Positions 61,078 through 64,000 of a stretch of DNA of 64,000 nucleotides are shown here, piece by piece (positions within the stretch are counted from its first letter, which is position 1; each line of letters starts with the position of its first letter). This DNA comes from Camarhynchus parvulus (taxonomy: Eukaryota > Chordata > Aves > Passeriformes > Thraupidae). The notes beneath the pieces are model-generated. The model saw only the letters and a list, made by a program, of their open reading frames with translations. It was not told the origin of the DNA and ran no database searches. Made by a program: the position numbers and the translations under genes. Where the stretch lies: contig NC_044571.1 of the NCBI RefSeq assembly GCF_901933205.1, forward strand, positions 70,557,689 to 70,621,688, written 5' to 3'.

Positions 61078-64000
61078 ATCACACCTGTGTGCCTTATGTG
61101 GGAAACCTGGGCTTGTTTCACAACCTCTGAAGCAGGTTTCTTTTTTGGTCCTTCTGACATTAACAGTATGAATTCTTCATGAAGTTCTTCTCTTGTTTAG
61201 CTTCTCAAAGAAGAGTCAATGAGTCACACTGAGTCACTGAAGCATTCCTGGAATTATGCTTCTTAGACATTAGAAAATGTCAGAACAATAACAACATTTC
61301 CCCTCGTGCTTTTGGAAAAACATGAAATATGAAGCCCATTAGTTTAAATAATTCTGGTATTGGGTAATTGTACTGGTCACAGGTTTTACTTTTTCCTTGA
61401 TGCCACATGTTGCAAAGCTAAGTTGAAACAGTAGGAAGCCAGAAAGAAAAAAGTAGCATGGTATCCTGTGAACACCAGCTGTATCATTATCTTCTCTTTG
61501 TTTTTAGAAATAACCTAGTGAAAGGCTCTTTCAAAAGCTAAATGTCTTTGTTGAATCTTTTCTCTGAATCTATTTACCAGCTCAAAAGACTTCAGCCTAA
61601 GAATCAACACAAAACGCTGAAGAACAAGGACAAATGGGACAAATTTCTGCCTGTGTTATAATGTAGAACAGCTTTCAATTTGTGCATTGCCAGGAGATGA
61701 GGTTTTTGTGTTTATAAAGGTCAGGATTTTGGTACTCTCTGAAGTCCTGAAGATCTGTTTCTTATCCCTTCATTTCGAACATATCAAGAAGTGATAAATC
61801 TGTATAATTTGCTTTAGAAGTAGTAGTACATTTTAAAAGCATTCTGAAATTATTTGGCTTATCAGTAAATCAACTGAATAACAGTTACTACTTCTCTTTG
61901 CAATTTTTTCTGTGCAATTAAAGGACTTTATTTATTTTATGTGACTCCCCTTTAGAGTTTGTACTTCAGTTGCTTTTAGACAACCTCTTAAGGCAACAGT
62001 AGTCTGAGCCTTACATTTTCCATCAAAAATTGAAAAAACATTTGAAAACAATAACTTCTGCTAATGCTGGCAGTAGGATCCACGTGTATTTTTCAGTTGG
62101 ATATACTACCAGTCCCTGTAGAGGTGATGTTTCAAATTCAAAGCCAGAGTAACTACACTGTCTGCATTATTTGTTCTTCTTTCACCCTAATCCAGAGTGA
62201 TGGTGAACAGATGCAACATGTTTCTTTTGATCAATGATTTCCTGTCCTCAAAGGACCTTGAGAAATTGCCTCTCCTTCCCATTTCCAGATGGTCATTGAG
62301 AGGTTCAGTTGAATTAGGTTTTGAAAACATTAAACGTTATCTCATTCCATTCCCTGTGATTATATTTTTATTACTTCTATGAGAAAGGCTTGCCCCATAC
62401 TCCCTGATCTGAACACAGACAGTTTTTGTCTGGGACTTGGATGGCACCACATCCAAGTTGTCCATGAAATCTACCCAATACTTTTGCAGACAAATTAGTC
62501 ATAAAAGGTCTAGAATTTATAAGAGTATTTTTTGCTCAGGGCAACTTTATCTTACTATATGTCTGGGTTTTCAATCCTTCCTGTCACAAACTAATAAATA
62601 CCTGTGTGCTAAAGCTTTGGTGTTATTAGCAGTAGATATAAGACATATATTTTGCTGGTCCAATGGTTTGTTTTGCACACTGACTTGGAGAAAATGCTGG
62701 CAGCAGTACTTAAAAAATTTTTCATTGGTAAGAACTTCACCAGCTATCAATTTTCTATTTCTTGTCCACACAGCTTCCATAGAAAGTTTGAGATGTGGAT
62801 CACAAGAATTGGCTTTGACAGGCCTTCTATTAATGTTTTTCAAACGTGGAGAACTACAGAAGTCTCTGTTTCTCAAAATATTTCCATGGATCATGTTCTG
62901 ATTAAAAATGTATGTATGCTATTATGTGCATGAGCTGTCTCCCCTGAGATGTGAAACTTGTGACCTACTTTTAAAACAACCCTAGTGCAGTTTCCCAGGT
63001 TCTGCTGGACTCTCTTTCTCAGTATCTGCACCAATTTCCTGCCCTATGTTGGAGTCTGCTTTGGACATGACCTGCTGCCCACAGTAACTCTTGCTGTTGT
63101 CCATCTTTATGTTGGAAAACTTCCACTTTATGCCAACATTCCTGCAAGAACAACTGAAGAATGACACTGAATCATGTCAAGTCACCATAATTCTTCCTCA
63201 TTTAAAGATATTATTCTGATAACCTGGAGCTCTGGACTTCATGCAGTATCTGGATGGCTGGACCCTTGCTCCTCAGCCTTTGGTAGCTGGATGATTTCAT
63301 AAATCTGATGCAGAGTTGAGCTCATTTATCTTATTCTTCCTTGTGTTCAGGGTTTGAATTGCTCTGTGATACTTTTCACTCCCATTAAAATCTCTCAGTT
63401 ATTTTGTCATCTGCTGCCAGAATATCAGAGGGAATTAATATTTGATCAGAGTAAACTGATACATCTGATATAAACTATCAGAGTAGTTCTGGACACAGTG
63501 TGGTGCTGGCCTCTCCTGCCCTTGTTATATAGCAATGTGTATACTAATAGAGGCGCCTCTCTCCCTCCCTTCCATTAAAAGGGTGGAGTCTTCTTGCCTA
63601 CCTGCCTGCCTCAATGCTCAAGGGGCCGGATAGGTATTTCTGTAGATGCAAATGGACCATATAAGCAGTACAGAAGAGTGGGAATGGGGCAAGAGAAAGC
63701 CTGGGGAGAGGTTTAATGGAATACAGGGAGACTGGGGAGAAAGGAGCTGTGAAGAGCTTGGGAGGGTCCCAGGATTAGTAAGCAGAGAGCTAGAGGTGTT
63801 ATGTGAGAATATAATTGAAGAGAGAGAAGGATGAGGAGGTAATCTGAAATGGAGAGAGTTTTCTGGTGAAAAAAGGTGGCCAGAAGTAGGTACAAATTGT
63901 TACAAGAAGTGAGGGAAAGGAACGGTCTCTAAAAGATGGTGAAGTACAGGGAACAATGTAGTACATTGAGAAGGATCTTCTCTGTTTGTGTCCTCTCCCT
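61078..64000. other. No defensible gene; purine-rich end
   Basis: A 154-codon plus-strand frame (62437-62901) has no family features, and overlapping minus-strand frames are equally long. From about 63640 the plus strand is rich in A and G, which lowers stop density in some frames. Short CCTGCC repeats occur near 63600. Confidence 0.5.

Noticed and set aside
62437..62901. 154-codon plus-strand frame
   Set aside because: A minus-strand frame of 107 codons overlaps it. No domain, splice or poly(A) signal supports either.
1..64000. CRISPR arrays, tRNA or rRNA genes, bacterial operons, complete viral or transposase genes
   Set aside because: No regularly spaced short repeats with unique spacers, no cloverleaf with A and B boxes noticed, no ribosomal motifs, and no long family-like frame on either strand.

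Overview
This window looks like a stretch of bird nuclear DNA, probably from a songbird. It is AT-rich, depleted of CpG and full of stops in every frame. It carries two 3'-terminal pieces of CR1 LINEs, the dominant avian retroposon, and a decayed retroelement/LTR-like repeat that I recognise from passerine genomes. It also holds an old amniote-wide retroposon tail and a GC-rich minisatellite. No operons, bacterial genes, tRNA, rRNA or CRISPR arrays are present. Nearly all open frames are short chance frames, and several of the longest begin at TTG rather than ATG.

No complete protein-coding gene can be defended. The best gene evidence is a 3'-terminal exon on the minus strand, about 5962 down to 5205. 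It has a strong pyrimidine tract and acceptor, an ATG-started 153-codon open frame, an AATAAA signal and a GU-rich downstream element. On the plus strand several short segments lie between good acceptor and donor sites: 14115-14170, 17361-17400, 33540-33575, 36268-36355 and 53153-53236. The last two read most like protein. Their reading phases do not chain into one transcript, so exons are missing, they belong to different transcripts, or some are false. The window therefore looks intronic or intergenic, within or between long genes.

Layout: 1-5204 holds only one weak exon-like segment. 5205-5962 is the minus-strand terminal exon. 7235-8710 is a repeat cluster (LTR-like element, then an antisense CR1 with an internal AGAGC microsatellite). 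9950-10440 is a purine tract, a 69-bp duplication and a GC/CpG-enriched segment with an RFX X-box match. 13880-14110 is very AT-rich. 18178-18389 is a sense CR1 tail. 20225-20811 is a minisatellite of 97-100 bp units. 23383-23505 is an ancient amniote retroposon tail. 48740-49020 and 50480-50770 are CpG-elevated, motif-rich stretches that may be conserved regulatory elements. 60640-61090 is a compact CpG island next to a perfect 10-bp inverted repeat. The end of the window is purine-rich and otherwise plain.

No new enzymatic or defence system is visible. The parts most worth checking are the minus-strand terminal exon, the 84-nt and 88-nt exon candidates, the CpG island with its palindrome, and the amniote retroposon relic. 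Repeat family names come from recognition of sequence pattern, not from a database search.
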